Positions 22,963 through 34,591 are shown, counted from the first letter of the stretch. The stretch is DNA of 64,000 bases from Platanthera guangdongensis (GCA_039583875.1 CM077150.1:45735261-45799260); one strand, 5' to 3'. The notes: a model not told the origin generated them from the sequence alone. Numbers and translations: made by a program.

Positions 22963-25249
22963 TGTAACGCCCCCACCTGTCACATGACATATAACGGTGG
23001 GTCCGGCCGGGGCCCCACGCCATATCTCACAGGCAAAGCGAAGGAATCACGTGTGGAAATCAAACTCTACTCGTATCCTTAACTCATTCCATTCTAGCGC
23101 AGCATCTTTTATGAGCATGAACTCAAACAAGAATGTCCACCCATATATAAATAGCACATTTATATAAAAACACCAGGAATGTATACAACTCACACACCCT
23201 GGCCTTATGGCCTTACAAATTCCTCTTTCACAACAACAATTTCGTACATCGGCACGCAGGCCGGCCACACATGAAATCCAAACAACACTCTCCGCATGGC
23301 CTTCAAGGGCCTCATCAAGCTGCCATTTCACTTATGCTTTCCAAACCGCAGCACCTGCAATTCATCATCCAAACCAACACAGAAAACAAAGTAACGGTCA
23401 GCATTGCTGACCCATTATAACGACCCTACCCCTACCCGGGGTAGTGGTTCCTTCCCTGTACACAGTGCTTCCTTTTTCATCAAGCATCAGCAAACATCAC
23501 CAAATTATATCATAGGATCATTCTCTTTATGCCACTATCTAACAAACACATCACACCACAAACGCTGGAGTCCACCAACGCTCCGTGCACTCAGGGCACC
23601 TTCTTGGCGTACCGGAATCCACCGTCGTACACCGCTGTCTCTCGAGGTGTTAACTTGTTGGTTGACCGGCCCTAGTCTACCAGCTCGCAGGCTGGCGACA
23701 TCCCGCCCAAGCCACTCAGAGGTCCATCCTCACAGCATCACAAACAGAGCAGACCGACCCACACTCCGTGGTGTAGCAAGCCGGGTTTATCTAAGCTCCC
23801 CAGGCAATGTCTACCCATCGGTCCCCCTCCTAATCCGATCGACCCACAACATGTGGTGCAGCAACCCGGGTTTAACTCGGCTCCCCTAGCATTGCCGCCC
23901 ATCGATCCTACCTTTAACTAGATCAACCCACCCTAGTGGTGTAACAGGCCGGGTTTACCACGCGCTCCCCAGGCGTGCTACCAATTGATCATCTCACAAC
24001 CAGGAGCTTCACCAAAGCCTCCTCACAATCATCACATCCATACATTCATCACAACAGAAATCCGTTTTGCACATCATCAAAGCCACGGAGTCTCCTCCGG
24101 TTTACCCATGAACATCACCAATCCAGACTATCGGTCCAGATGGGCTTCACACAGCATGCCTACGCCGTACTCCATATTTCCGGCTCTAAATGCAGACTTA
24201 CAAAGGAATCACTTCCGCGATCCACCTCTTGGTGGAGGATTCCAAGCACATGTATAGAGAAAGGACTTCGATGTCCAAGAAGGAGATCGTTACCCTTGAC
24301 GATCGCTTCGGCGCCATGAAGTAGCCGGATGGAAATCACCGCCTCGGCTCTGCCTTCACGAATCCGCTCTCGGATCTTTGATCGCACTCCGCAGCTCCTA
24401 CAGCAGCTGGAAGACTCCTCCCTTCTCTCTCCCTTAGGCCTTTCCCCTTTCTTTCCTTTAGAATGGAAATGAAGAAGAAGAAGAAGAAGAGAAGATAAAG
24501 GATTTATCTTCAAATCTCGGCCTCCAAGACACCTGGACAAAGCCCAGCCACTGGATCCAGGAAGAGGGAAACAAACGGCTCAGATCTGGCCAGAAAACCC
24601 AAAACACGGCCTGACACGCCCTGTGACATGCCCGTGTCACAGGCCGTGTCCCCCTAAAGCGGCAGGCAACCGACTCAAATCAACCAGTACACGCCCGTGT
24701 GACACGCCCGTGTCACGGCCGTGTACCCGACACGCCCTCAGACACGCCCGTGTCTGAGGCCGTGTACCTCAACAGAAATAATCCCAATCCAACCCGAGAC
24801 TTCACACGGCCTGGCACACGGCTAGGCACACGCCCGTGTTCCTGGCCGTGTGCACCAGGACACACCCGTGTCCTTCTAACACGGCCTAACCCGAGACGTC
24901 GAGCTAAATTCGACGCCCACTGACACGCCCTGTGACACGCCCGTGTCACAGGCCGTGTCCTCACGGGAAACCCGATACTCGACGATCGTCGAGAATACTC
25001 GCCGAACCTATGACACGGCAGCCGACACGGCCGTGTCCTGGGCCGTGTGCCCCACTCTCGATGATATCCCGCGAAAATCGTCGACACCAAGGCCCGATCG
25101 TCGACACAACCCGACACGCCCTGCGACACGCCCGTGTCGCAGGCCGTGTCACATGACACGCCCGGGGACACGCCCGTGTCCCAGGCCGTGTCACCCAGGC
25201 CTGAACCCGATTTTGCTCAAAATGATCCTCTTGACTTCAGGGTGTTACA
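22963..25249 (-). repeat. Gag-only element, 5' LTR (right copy)
   Basis: 2287 bp, near-identical to the left LTR. It contains the same palindrome cluster (24607-25203). Small differences include 1-nt indels and a few transitions. Confidence 0.95.
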
Positions 25250-26045
25250 ACCATGATCACTTCTAATTAATATAATTGGAGTAGAGTACTCAATCTGTAT
25301 ATTCTTGAGAAAATCTGTAAGAACCTTAAAGTTATTAGACTTATATCTCAGAAAGAAAACCCAAGTGAATCTAGAGAATTCATCTACAATCACTAAAGTA
25401 TAAGATTTCTCTCCTAGGCTTTGTACTGCTATAAGGCCAAAAAGGTCCATATGTAGTAAGTACAATATCCTAGTTGAGTCACTTTTGTTTAATAATTTAA
25501 AACTACTTTTAGTTTGCTTGCCTAACTGACAAGCACTGCAAAGGATTTTCTTCTTGTAGGGGTAAGAAGGCAACCCTCTGACAAGGTTGTCCCTAGATAA
25601 TTTGGCAATGTTTTTCAAGTTAAAATGACCTAATCTCCTATGCCAAAGGTCATTGTTGTTACTGGTTGAATTAAATAGGAAAATTTCAGATTTTGCTGAC
25701 TGGAAGTTACTAAATAAATGTTTCCTACTCTAGTTCCAGTCAATACTACATGATTTTCTAAAGAAGTAATAATACAGGAAGTTTTAGTAAATGACACCTG
25801 ATACCTTTCATCATATATAATTGGCTTATATAGATAAGGTTATGCTTCAATCCACTTACATATGCAACATTCCTGAAGGTGACAGCTCCAACTTTGACTT
25901 GTCCATAGCCTTCAGTCTGCACACAATTGAAGTCACCAAATATTACTTTTGGTCCTAGCTTTGCCTTGTAATGTGTTAAGTTGGCCTTATTTCCAGTCAT
26001 GTTCTTAGAACAGCCACTGTCCAGATACCACTGTGGCTCTGTGGT
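25250..26045 (-). pseudogene. SIRE-1 protease and N-terminal integrase (interrupted)
   Basis: The protease part shows the catalytic D-S-G at 26013-26021 inside WYLDSGCSKNMTGN. It is followed by the GFGQ-like turn GYGQVKV and the block VAYVSGLKHNLIYISQL. GAG-pre-integrase (HRRLGHFNLKNI near 25620-25660 and C-S-A-C-Q-L-G-K near 25525) carries the zinc-binding residues. The integrase core begins with LLHMDLFGL (first catalytic Asp), VIVDEFSRFTW and NIQIEYSTPI, and reaches RSDHG at the insertion point. Stops interrupt near 25620-25760. The rest of the integrase is left of the nested element at 18201-18973. Gag, protease and integrase would have been one polyprotein. Confidence 0.9.
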
Positions 26046-26289
26046 AGCACAGTCTTTTAGCTACAATAAAACAGATTAGTCATTCCTGACCCAGGTTACC
26101 TTGGGCCCTTATTTCTTTACATAACTGAAACTTGAAATAAATGAACATTCAGGTTGGCTTTTATATCCTAAGGGGTGATATTTCCTAGGTGGAATTATCC
26201 ATTGATTAAATTGATAATTAACTGTTCTTTGTTGATTATAAGTTTTAAAGAAATTAACATTTCTGTTAAACTGATCTGCGTTCAACATA
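26046..26289. other. SIRE-1 gag-protease spacer
   Basis: Low-complexity part between gag and protease without a clear domain. It leads into the hairpin-motif array. Confidence 0.5.
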
Positions 26290-26530
26290 TTCTGGTGAGT
26301 TCATCGACCTGAGTTCGACGAATTGGGATGAGTTTGTCAAACGACACTCAGAGAATGATAAAAGTCATTTTCTGGGCCCCAAAATCATCAATCTCTAGTT
26401 AACGAACCATACTGGTTTCATCGATCGTAGTTCAACGAATAATTATTATATAAATCTGCGTTCGGAGTTCATCAAACGGAGTTCGACGAATTGTACATAT
26501 TTCGTCGATCAGAGTTCGATGAAATCTGCT
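26290..26530. repeat. Hairpin-motif array in SIRE-1 gag-PR gap
   Basis: Several TTCATCGA/TTCGTCGA...TTCGACGAA units, for example GTTCATCGACC with GTTCGACGAATT near 26298-26322 and TTTCGTCGATC with GTTCGATGAAA near 26500-26525. This is a third internal site for the same motif as in the LTR and the pol-env gap. More decayed than the other arrays. Confidence 0.75.
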
Positions 26531-26698
26531 GAACATTGTTTTTTTTTTTGGATTTTTCTTATTTTGTTTTCTTTTCTTATTCTTTGTTTTTGATTCAATT
26601 TGTTTAACATTATTATTATCCAACTTTTCCTTTCCATTTTCTGATACAAATTTTATGGGTGTAGTTAATATATTTTTTTGAATAAGTGGGGGTTGGCT

Positions 26699-28200
26699 TT
26701 ATGATGTACCTAAGCCCAGCTTGCCATTAAGTCTTACATTAACTGTGCTTGTGATGTCCATCAACCTGATACTTCTCCCATTTAGGGATTTTTCAAGTTT
26801 CCTAACCTCAGCTAATTCAGATTTTAGTGAAATTATTTGTTCATTTGCCAGAGCTAAAGCATCCTTTAATTTAACATTTTCAGATATACACTTTTCATAA
26901 TCAGTTAGTTTTTCTCTAAGCAATTTGATTTCTTTTTCAGAATTTATTAAATCTATACACATGATTTTAAATTCAATTTTAAAACTATCAGAACTATAAT
27001 CAAATGATGATAGTGCCTGATCAACTTCTGATTCTGAAGCTTCTTCATTATCAGATTCTTCTTCAGCATCTGGTGGGCTGCAAGAGGTATTGATAGCCAT
27101 GAGGCAGACTTCCCTTGCCTTTGCCTCTTCTTCCTCTTCACTGGAGCTGGAAGATGTGGATTCATCTTTTGTGTCACTCCAGGTTTCAGAAACAAAGCCC
27201 TTCTCCTTCTTTTTGTGCCTGCTGAAGGAAGGCCTGCTGTAGTGATTGCTCCTGGAGTCTTTTTCTCTTCTCCTCTCCTTCTGATTCTCAGGACATTCAG
27301 AAATGAATTGTCCTAGTTTCCTGCATCCAAAACACACTATTTATTTAGTATGTGTTTTATCATACCTTGGCTTGTCATCATTCCTGGATGACTTTCTCCT
27401 GAAGTCCTTTCTTTCCATTTTGTAGAATCTCTTAGAAAAGTGACTCATCAATTCTTCATTGACTGTTGAAGCTTCAGTCTCTTCAGTAGCTTTGAATTCT
27501 ATATTCTGTTCTTTTCTTGCTAGTGGAGGAGTCCTTTGTTCTACAGCTTCCGTGGATTTGATTAGCTGCTCATAAGATTTGAGCTTTCTCAGGAGAGATT
27601 CAGTGGAAATCTCATTCAAACTTCTGGCATCCTTGATTGGCCAGATCCTAGAATCCCATGAGCTTGGGAATCACATTAGGATCTTGTCATTCACCTCTAT
27701 GAGAGTGATGTCTTTATCCAAGGTCTTCAACTCACTGATGATGGAGCTTAATCTGTTGTACATGTCACTAATAGATTCAGCTTCATCTTTCTTGAAATTC
27801 TCATACTGTGAGATGAGAGTTGATCTTCTATCCTTTCTCTCATCTACTGAGCCAGCAACCATCTAGTTGAGAGAATCCCAGATTTATTTTGCAGAGTGCA
27901 CTCAGCCACCTTTTGGAGGATGTCATCTGACATAGTTTGAGCCAATATGTTCATGGCTTTGGCATCTGCAATGTTTGCTTTTTTCTGTGCATCAGTCCAC
28001 TCAGGTGGTGGAATTACATGAGTGCTTGATGTTGATGTAGAAGTAGATGTTGTAGGTTGAGGAGGACCTGTCAAAATAGAATTGTAGATGTCCTCATTAA
28101 TAGAATTCATATACAACCTAATTCTTGCCTTCCAGATAGCAAATTTATTTAAATTGCAGACTGGAGGTCTGGTGCTTTTATAATCCTTGTTCTGTGCCAT
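26699..28200 (-). pseudogene. SIRE-1 gag (broken)
   Basis: Starts at ATG 28198-28200 with MAQNKDYKSTRPPVCNLNKFAIWKARIRLYM, a Copia gag opening. One frameshift near 27850-27890 and stops near 27671 and 27341 divide it. The middle part has AGSVDERKDRRSTLISQYENFKKDEAESISDMYNRLSSIISELKTL, typical capsid helices. The zinc knuckle is at about 27290-27337 (C-F-G-C-R-K-L-G-Q-F-I-S-E-C); its histidine has become glutamine, which should abolish zinc binding. A long acidic and Ser-rich segment and a probable coiled coil (EKEIKLLREKLTDYEKCISENVKLKDAL...) follow, as in the extended gags of SIRE elements. 28201-28290 is a short leader. Confidence 0.9.
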
Positions 28201-28290
28201 ACTGCGAACTAACTAAACGTAAGAGAAGTAAAGATCAGATCTAACACAGGATCTTTTGGTTCAAGAGTTAGCTTGTATAACCAAAGGAAA

Positions 28291-28304
28291 CTGCTCTGAT
28301 ACCA
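28291..28304 (-). other. SIRE-1 primer-binding site
   Basis: On the - strand TGGTATCAGAGCAG, 2 bases from the LTR end; initiator-Met tRNA type. Confidence 0.92.
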
Positions 28305-28306
28305 AT

Positions 28307-29940
28307 TGAAAGAGAGGGTTAGACCTGATTTACTCTAGGGGGTGAATAGAGTAATTTGAGATCTTTTTAATGTTTATGTTATAATATCAAAGTAATGAAA
28401 AAGATACCAAGGTAACCAGAAAGCAATAGCAACCTAAGTTAATTTAATCTAAACACAGTACAGATAACTTAATCTATTACAGCCACAGCAAGAACAAAAA
28501 GAAAAGGGAAACCAGACAACACAAGAACTTTTATAGTGGTTCCCTAACCTGGGTACATCCACTCTTCTACCACCGTGGTAGGAATCCACTAACAAGTTTT
28601 GATCAGGTGACTGCCACCTTTGAGCTTTTGATCAGGTACTCAAAAACCAACTCAAGTCTTTTGATCAGGAGACTTGCAACCAAAATAAACTTTTAAAAGG
28701 AGTTAATGAACCCTTTTTACAGTAGGGGGAGAGAGATTGATGGTGTCTTCTATTTCTCTTTTCAACAAAGAAGACTAGTGGATGTTGTTGTTGTCAAGAA
28801 CTCCTCTCAATAACACTAGGAGTCTTGCGTAGGGTATATGTCTTCAGTCTTCTTCCTTGACTTGAAAGAGATCCAGGAACTTCTGACTAATAGAAGTTTG
28901 ATGTCCTTGAAGAATCCTAGAGTGAAGGTTGAAGAAGACTCTTGATTTGTCATGATTGTTCTTCTTCTTATTCAGCAATGTCAAGGAGAAAACAATTTGT
29001 TTTCTGTACAGAGAAGGTTCAGAATATTATTGATGTTGATCTCTTCTTTGTGTGTCTCTTTCTCTATTATGTAAGTTCTATATGTTCTATCTATTCTATA
29101 TTCTTCTGGAGAATAAAAATTGTTTTATATCTTCAGTCAAATTATGCATTTGAATTTTGAATTCCATTGCATTAATTGCTGACGGGCTGGAGAATGGAAT
29201 TCGGCTGGAGAGAATATTAGCATTAATGGATTTCCCAAACTGTCCCATTAAAAATGACAAGTAATATTCCTGATCAAGACCATAATCAATGCTGCCACTA
29301 ACGACTATATTCAGAGAATGTAAGCATTGATTATTCAAGAATTACTACAAGAGAATAAGGACAAAATGAGGAAAATTCCAAGTCTGGGACTGCACAGAAT
29401 TCGTCGAGCAGAGAACAGATTTTGTCGACCTGAGTCCAAAGTTCGTCGACCAGAGAAATCGTGTTCATCGACCTGGGAAATCTTGTCTGTTGACCCGAGA
29501 ACCAAGTTCATCGACCTGAGTTTAGCTAACTGCTTTCTGTGAAGAACTTCCCAATTCTGTGCTCCAAGTTCGTCGAGCTGATAATGTAACTTCATCAACC
29601 TGAGTTCAGAGAAAGGATTCTGGACTTAATGTGCTGACGTTGATCTCCCAGAATTCATCGACCTGAGCTCGAATATCGTCGAGCTCATTTTAGAGAATTG
29701 ACTCTGAGTTCATCGAGCAGAGCACGACTTTTGTCGAGCTGAGTTCGAGTCGAACTCATTTTTCTGAACTGATTTTCTTCTAAGTCTGAGTCTTCTGCAG
29801 TCTTCTATTGGTTGGTCCATGTGTGGTTGTTTCTAAGGACTTAGCCTAAACTCTAGGACACAGACATGACCCTAGATATACATGTTGGGTCAATAATCCT
29901 AGTTAGTGAACCTATCCCAAATCAAACTAGGGATCCAACA
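28307..29940 (-). repeat. SIRE-1 right (5') LTR
   Basis: Starts TGAAAGAGAGGG and ends GGATCCAACA on the + strand. It matches the left LTR with scattered substitutions and small indels, visibly more diverged than the LTR pair of the nested gag-only element. It carries its own TTCGTCGA array at about 29395-29760. Confidence 0.92.
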
Positions 29941-31430
29941 TCCTCCCTCATAACTGACTCCAACTCTCAAGTCGTGCTCTCCACGTCTTGGTTCTCCTAC
30001 AAAACTTTAACCATCGGTATTGTCTTCCTTCGCAATACCTGATCTTGAGTATCCAAAACACGAACAGGCACTTCCACATATGAAAGGTTGGGATCCAACT
30101 GGTGCACAGAATCAAGAACTTGCCCGTCTCTTAGCACACACTTCACAATTAGCTCACATGAAAAACATCGTGCACACCGGGAAAATTTGCGGGCAAATCT
30201 AGCCTATATGCTGACACACCAATCCATTCAACAACTTTAAAAGGTCTCACATACCTCGGGTCCAATTTATGGTTCTTACCAAACCATTTCATGCCAGACA
30301 TCGAGGAAACCTTAAGAAACACCATATCCCCATCAACAAACTGCAAATCGGCCCAATACCGATTGGCATTCTTCTCATAGCGCTCTAAAGCTATCCAAAG
30401 CTTCTTTCGAATATACTTAACAGAAACATCCATTTCTTTTAACGCTTCAGGACCCAACAATGGTCTATCACCAACCTCGTCCCAGTACAAGGGAGTTCTG
30501 CAATGTAACCTATATAAATCCTCAAATGGGGCCATCTACAAACTTTCCTGATAACTGTTATAATAAGAAAATTCTATAAATCTCAAACGCTCTTCCCACG
30601 CTCCTCCGTGGTCCAAAATGTAACATCTGATCATATCTTCCACGATCTGATTTACTCTTTTCATCTAACCATTAGTATGCGGATGATAAGTGGTGTAATA
30701 CCATAGATCGGTACCCAATCCCTCCTGTAAACTCATCCAAAAGCGAGGTGTAAACCTGGAGTCTCGATCTGATATAATATTAACGTGCACTCCATGTAAC
30801 CTGATGAACTAATCCAAATATAATTCAGCTATTTTCTTCATGGATTAGTCGATCTTAAACGACACAAAGTGAGCACACTTCGTCAATCTGTCCACTATAA
30901 CCTAGACAGAATCGTATCCTCGGGGAGATCTCGGCAATCTAGTAATATAATCCATCGAAATACTCTCCCACTTCCAACTTGGAATTTATAAGGGCATAAA
31001 CTTGCCTCCAAGCCTACCATGATCGGCTTTAACACGCTTGCAAGTAAAACATTCTTATATGAACTTAGCTATATCATCCTTCATACCATTCCACCAAACG
31101 ATCTGCCTCAGATCCTTATACATTTTAGTAGAACCAGAGTGGTAGGCAACACTAGAACCATGCACCTCTTTACATAACTTATCTCAGATATCGTCAACTC
31201 TAGGAATGCAAAATCTGCCGTGGTACTTCAAGGTGCCCGCATCATCAATCGAAAAGTCCGGCAATTCCCCTTTCGCAGTTCTGTTACAAAGGTGCAGCAA
31301 ATCAGGGTCATCCCTTTGATGTAGCCTCGTAAGTGAAATCCATGAAGGCTTTAATACTTCCAAACTACTGGGCGAGTCACTACTCCCCATCGATATATGC
31401 ATCAGAAGAAATTCTTCCACCAACGAATCC
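29941..31430 (-). pseudogene. Gypsy-A integrase with C-terminal chromodomain (broken)
   Basis: The zinc-binding part lies near 31020-31190 (VHGSSVAYHSGSTKMYKDLRQIVWWNGMKDDIAKF, then C-F-T-C-K-R). The catalytic core across 30540-31000 is broken by stops. The C-terminal part is open at 30149-30535: RTPLYWDEVGDRPLLGPE, then KWFGKNHKLDPRYVRPFKVVEWIGVSAYRLDLP and VHDVFHVS. A frame change follows. A chromodomain is then readable (LSYVEVPVRVLDTQDQVL, TIPMVKVLWENQDVESTTWELESVMRE) up to the SIRE-1 insertion. The last few codons are at 11340-11354. Such chromodomains target integration to particular chromatin and define chromoviruses. Confidence 0.85.
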
Positions 31431-31439
31431 ATAAAAAGA

Positions 31440-32760
31440 TTAAAAATTTTTGCTGACTTCCTACTCTAGGAGTCGGCTACCACATTAGCTTTGTCCGGAT
31501 GGTACTGGATCTCTACATCATAATTTGCCACATACTTTAGCCATCTTCGATGGCACAAATTCAATTCCTTTTGAGAGAAGACATACTTCAAACTCTTATG
31601 ATAAGTGTAAATTTTGCATAAAGCGCCACATAAAAGATGTCTCCATAACTTCAAGGCGTAGTTTATAGCTGCGAACTCTATATTATGCGTAGGGTAATTC
31701 CTTTCACGAGTCTTTAACTGCCTCGACCCATACGCTATCACTTTGCCTTCTTGCATCAGCACACAACCAAGTCCAACGTGCGATGCGACCACATACACAA
31801 CATACTCTATTACTTAGGTAGGCAAGGCCAAAATCGGAGTAGTGCACAATCTCCTCTTTAATTCCTGAAAAGCCTCTTAGCACTTATCGCTCCAAACAGA
31901 AGCTGCGTTCTTCTGTGTAAGCTTAGTTAGCGGTACAGATAACGAAGAAAAACCTTCCAAAAACCACCTATAATATCCTGCCAACCCAAGGAAACTTCTT
32001 ATCTCTTTGGGAGTAGCAGGTCTATTCCAATCCATAACAACAACTATCTTATCAGGGTCCATAGAAATTCCATCCTTATTAACAACGTGACCTTGAAATG
32101 AAAACTAAGGAATCCAAAACTCGCACTTACTAAGCTTAGCATATAACTTATGCTCCCTCAAGGTAGATAAAACTAAACGCAAGTGCTGGACATGCTCTTC
32201 AGCACTACAGGAGTATACCAGGACGTCATCTATAAAAATAACCATGAAACAGTCCAGGAAATCCTTAAATACTCTGTTCATCATATCCATAAAGGCAGTG
32301 GGTGCATTTGTCAATCCAAAGGACATTACCAAGAACTCAAAATGTCAATGCCGTGAACGAAAAACAGTCTGTGGAATATCTGTCTCATGAATCCTCAACT
32401 GATGGTAAAATGAACGAAGATCAATCTTTGAAAACACAGAGCTACCTCGCAACTGATCAAACAATTCATCAATCCTCGGCAGGGGATATTTATTTTTGAT
32501 GGTCATCTTATTTAGCTCTCAATAATCAATGCAAATCCTCATCGATCCATCCTTTTTCTTTACAAACAACACAGGAGCACCCCATGGTGAAGAACTTGGT
32601 CTAATAAATCCATTCTGAAGCAGCTCATCCAATTGGGTACATAGCTCTTCCAGCTCACGCGAGGCCATAGGATACAACGCCTTAGCAATAAGAAGGGTAC
32701 CCGACTCCAAATTTATAATGAAGTCCATGTCTCTCTCAGGTGGAAGATCAGGAAGATTAT
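31440..32760 (-). pseudogene. Gypsy-A reverse transcriptase and RNase H (broken)
   Basis: Gypsy RT blocks read right to left. [29 protein letters not shown] is at 32519-32600, followed directly by a TGA where family members have arginine (Y-R-E-L-N). This is a likely CGA-to-TGA change. [25 protein letters not shown] and the catalytic F-I-D-D-V-L-V-Y-S are at 32150-32330. WNRPATPKEIRSFLGLAGYYRWFLEGFS is at 31950-32040. RNase H (31466-31800) keeps [25 protein letters not shown] and [25 protein letters not shown]. At least five in-frame stops, but few frameshifts, interrupt an otherwise continuous frame. Confidence 0.9.
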
Positions 32761-33370
32761 CAGAAAAGACATCGGGAAACTTGCGTACAACAAAAATCTC
32801 CTCAACTCACGCCAAACTACTATTGGTCGCCAACACCAAATCCAAATGGGAAAAACATCTAGAATTCTCAAGCTTCCAAGCACATACAGCAGAAATAATT
32901 TTAGAAACTTGGCGCGGAAAACCATAAACACTCCTGGGTTGACTGTTGTTCATCTTGAAGTCCAAGTGCTTAACGTTGCACTGGATATCCGCATCATACT
33001 TGGACAACCAATACATGCCCCAAATCACATCAAAATCTTCCAAGTATATCACTTTCAGATCAGCAATGGATAAAAAATCTCCTAATTGAATCGGACAACT
33101 CTAAATGCCTTGGTCGTATACCACAGAATCGCTAGAGGGAAACTTGACACAAAATGCATCGCCAACAACATCAAGGGTCAAATCGTGACACTCTATGAAG
33201 GTTCTAGCCACGAACAAGTGGGTAGCACCAGAATCAAAAAGAACACACGCCCAGCGGTTCTTGACCTTAAACATTCCTATAAAATCATATACGCAACTAA
33301 GGAAATGAACTTCGAACTACAACTACAAATTAAAAGCTGGAACTAGGTTAGAATCTAACCTAAGATAACT
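32761..33370 (-). pseudogene. Gypsy-A protease (broken)
   Basis: The aspartic-protease signature D-S-G-A-T-H-L-F-V lies near 33205-33245. The flap region follows, and then VIYLEDFDVIWGMYWLSKYDADIQCNVKHLDF at 32950-33052, the usual C-terminal block before RT. One stop falls in the middle and another near 32805. It would have matured the Gag-Pol polyprotein. No separate start; it is part of the gag-pol frame. Confidence 0.85.
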
Positions 33371-33373
33371 TGT

Positions 33374-34591
33374 TTAGACGTCTGAGCTTCCTCCAAAGAT
33401 TCCACGTTTAGCTTGCCTTACCCATTGTACAATAGCTGCTGCAGCGCAAAGCCTGAAGTGGAATTGGTTGCAACGGGGGTTGAGCCTGCAGGCACTTTGA
33501 CCTGGAATGTCATTCTTGTCCGTACTGATAGAAGACTCTTTTATTTCCCCAACAATAGGCAGCGTCGTGCCCCTTTTTATTACACGCAGAATAGAATAAA
33601 TTTCCCTTAGGAGCACTCTGGATCGCATGAACTTGCTCTTGCTTCTGAGCTCCTTACCTCTTGAAGTATTTCTCGAACGGATGGCCTGGCGGCCACAAAA
33701 CCTGCATATCTCCTTACTTCTTTTTCTCGACACCATGCTGGATTCTTGGGAACTCTTACCCTCACCGGTCTTTCTCTTATCCTTTCTCATTTTCTGACCT
33801 TGATTCCTAGAATTGTCAATCGCCTCAACCTTCAGATCTGCCTCCACAACTTCAGCATAGCTTTCAGATCCATAAGCACTAGCTAGCTGCTAGATGTCAT
33901 TCCTAAGACCACCCAGAAATTATTTAACTCGGCTTGACTCTGAAGACACCATGTCCGGGGCAAAACGACTTAGTTTGTTGAACTCCACCTCGTACTCGGT
34001 AACAGTAAGTGGTCTTTGCTTTAGATGCAGAAAATAGTTCATCAGACCATCTATCTCAACCGAGGGCAAAAACTTCTTTAGTAGTAACTCCTTAAAGGAT
34101 TCCCATGAACACCCATCTTTAAGGTTCTCCTTCTCTCTCTGCCAGCAACTCTTAGCAAGTCCCTTTAGTTGATACGCAGCGACCATCACCCTCTGGTCCA
34201 CTGAAACTCCCGAGTAAGCAAACATCTCCTCGATGGCTATTATCGATTCATCCAAAGCCATAAAGTCTGCCTTACCATCATAAGTAGGCGGTCATGTTCT
34301 CTGAAAATGCGAAATAAATGTCATCTCTGGTGGCAACAACACTGGGGGCACTAGAGGAGTAGGGGGAATAGGAACAGGAACAATCTGACCCACCGCAGGG
34401 TCCTACACTCTCGGTAGCTGTCCTAACACAACTGATAACAAAGCATAGATCAGAGATTGCATCTCCACCATCTGTCTGGATAAATTCTCATTACTCTGTC
34501 GCAGACCTTCAATAACCGCATCGCTCTGCACACCTGAAGACTCGCGCTCTAACTAGGGAGTCGACCTAGTCGCCAAACGCTTAGGCACCAT
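33374..34591 (-). pseudogene. Gypsy-A gag (broken)
   Basis: Likely start ATG at 34589-34591 (MVPKRLATRSTP). A linker with Gln-Ser and Pro-rich parts follows. The capsid core at 33920-34261 has IAIEEMFAYSGVSVDQRVMVAAYQLKGLAKSCWQREK, FLPSVEIDGLMNYFLHLKQR and YEVEFNKLSRFAPDMV. The next part runs through LKVEAIDNSRNQGQ to a zinc knuckle near 33690-33730 that starts C-R-F-C-G-R but loses frame and its last cysteine. Stops occur near 34557, 34400 and 34270. This is the same family as the fragment at 1-420. 34592 is followed by a long leader. Confidence 0.88.

Larger units (their letters stand above)
18974..25249 (-). mobile_element. Gag-only LTR retrotransposon (TR-GAG type), nested in SIRE-1
   Basis: LTRs lie at 18974-21262 (2289 bp) and 22963-25249 (2287 bp), with TGTAACGCCCC...GGTGTTACA ends on the + strand. 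The 5-bp target duplications accat are perfect (18969-18973 and 25250-25254). The internal region is only 1700 bp and holds a gag with zinc knuckle but no protease, RT, RNase H or integrase. Primer site and purine tract are intact. The - strand sequence before the purine tract, TTTCGAGGACGAAAT, resembles the pol tail of Tekay/Del chromoviruses, so it probably arose by internal deletion of one. The LTRs differ by only about a dozen or so bases by eye, making this the youngest insertion here. It would need enzymes from a relative. Confidence 0.95.
11355..29940 (-). mobile_element. SIRE-1: SIRE/Maximus-type Copia element with env-position ORF
   Basis: LTRs of 1652 bp (11355-13006) and 1634 bp (28307-29940) flank gag, protease, integrase, RT, RNase H and a roughly 3-kb third ORF, all on the - strand. 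Matching 5-bp target duplications tcctc lie at 11350-11354 and 29941-29945. A primer site adjoins the right LTR and the purine tract AATAGGGGGAGAT adjoins the left LTR. Without the nested element it is about 12.3 kb. The size, the iMet primer site and the extra ORF after RNase H fit the SIRE lineage. It sits in the last codons of the Gypsy-A pol. Its integrase is split by the gag-only element at 18974-25249. Confidence 0.93.

Noticed and set aside
19659..24319. Paired open frames such as MLTCWLTGPSLPARRL and MIISQPGASPKPPHN on the + strand
   Set aside because: They occur identically in both LTRs of the gag-only element, antisense to its gag; LTR sequence, not genes.
20471..25194. Overlapping open frames on both strands with MTRACHRACQ/TRPCHRPCP-type repeats
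   Set aside because: They are translations of the palindromic ACACG/CGTGT array in the LTR. Frames are open on both strands because the repeat lacks stop codons; no domain and no independent evidence of coding.
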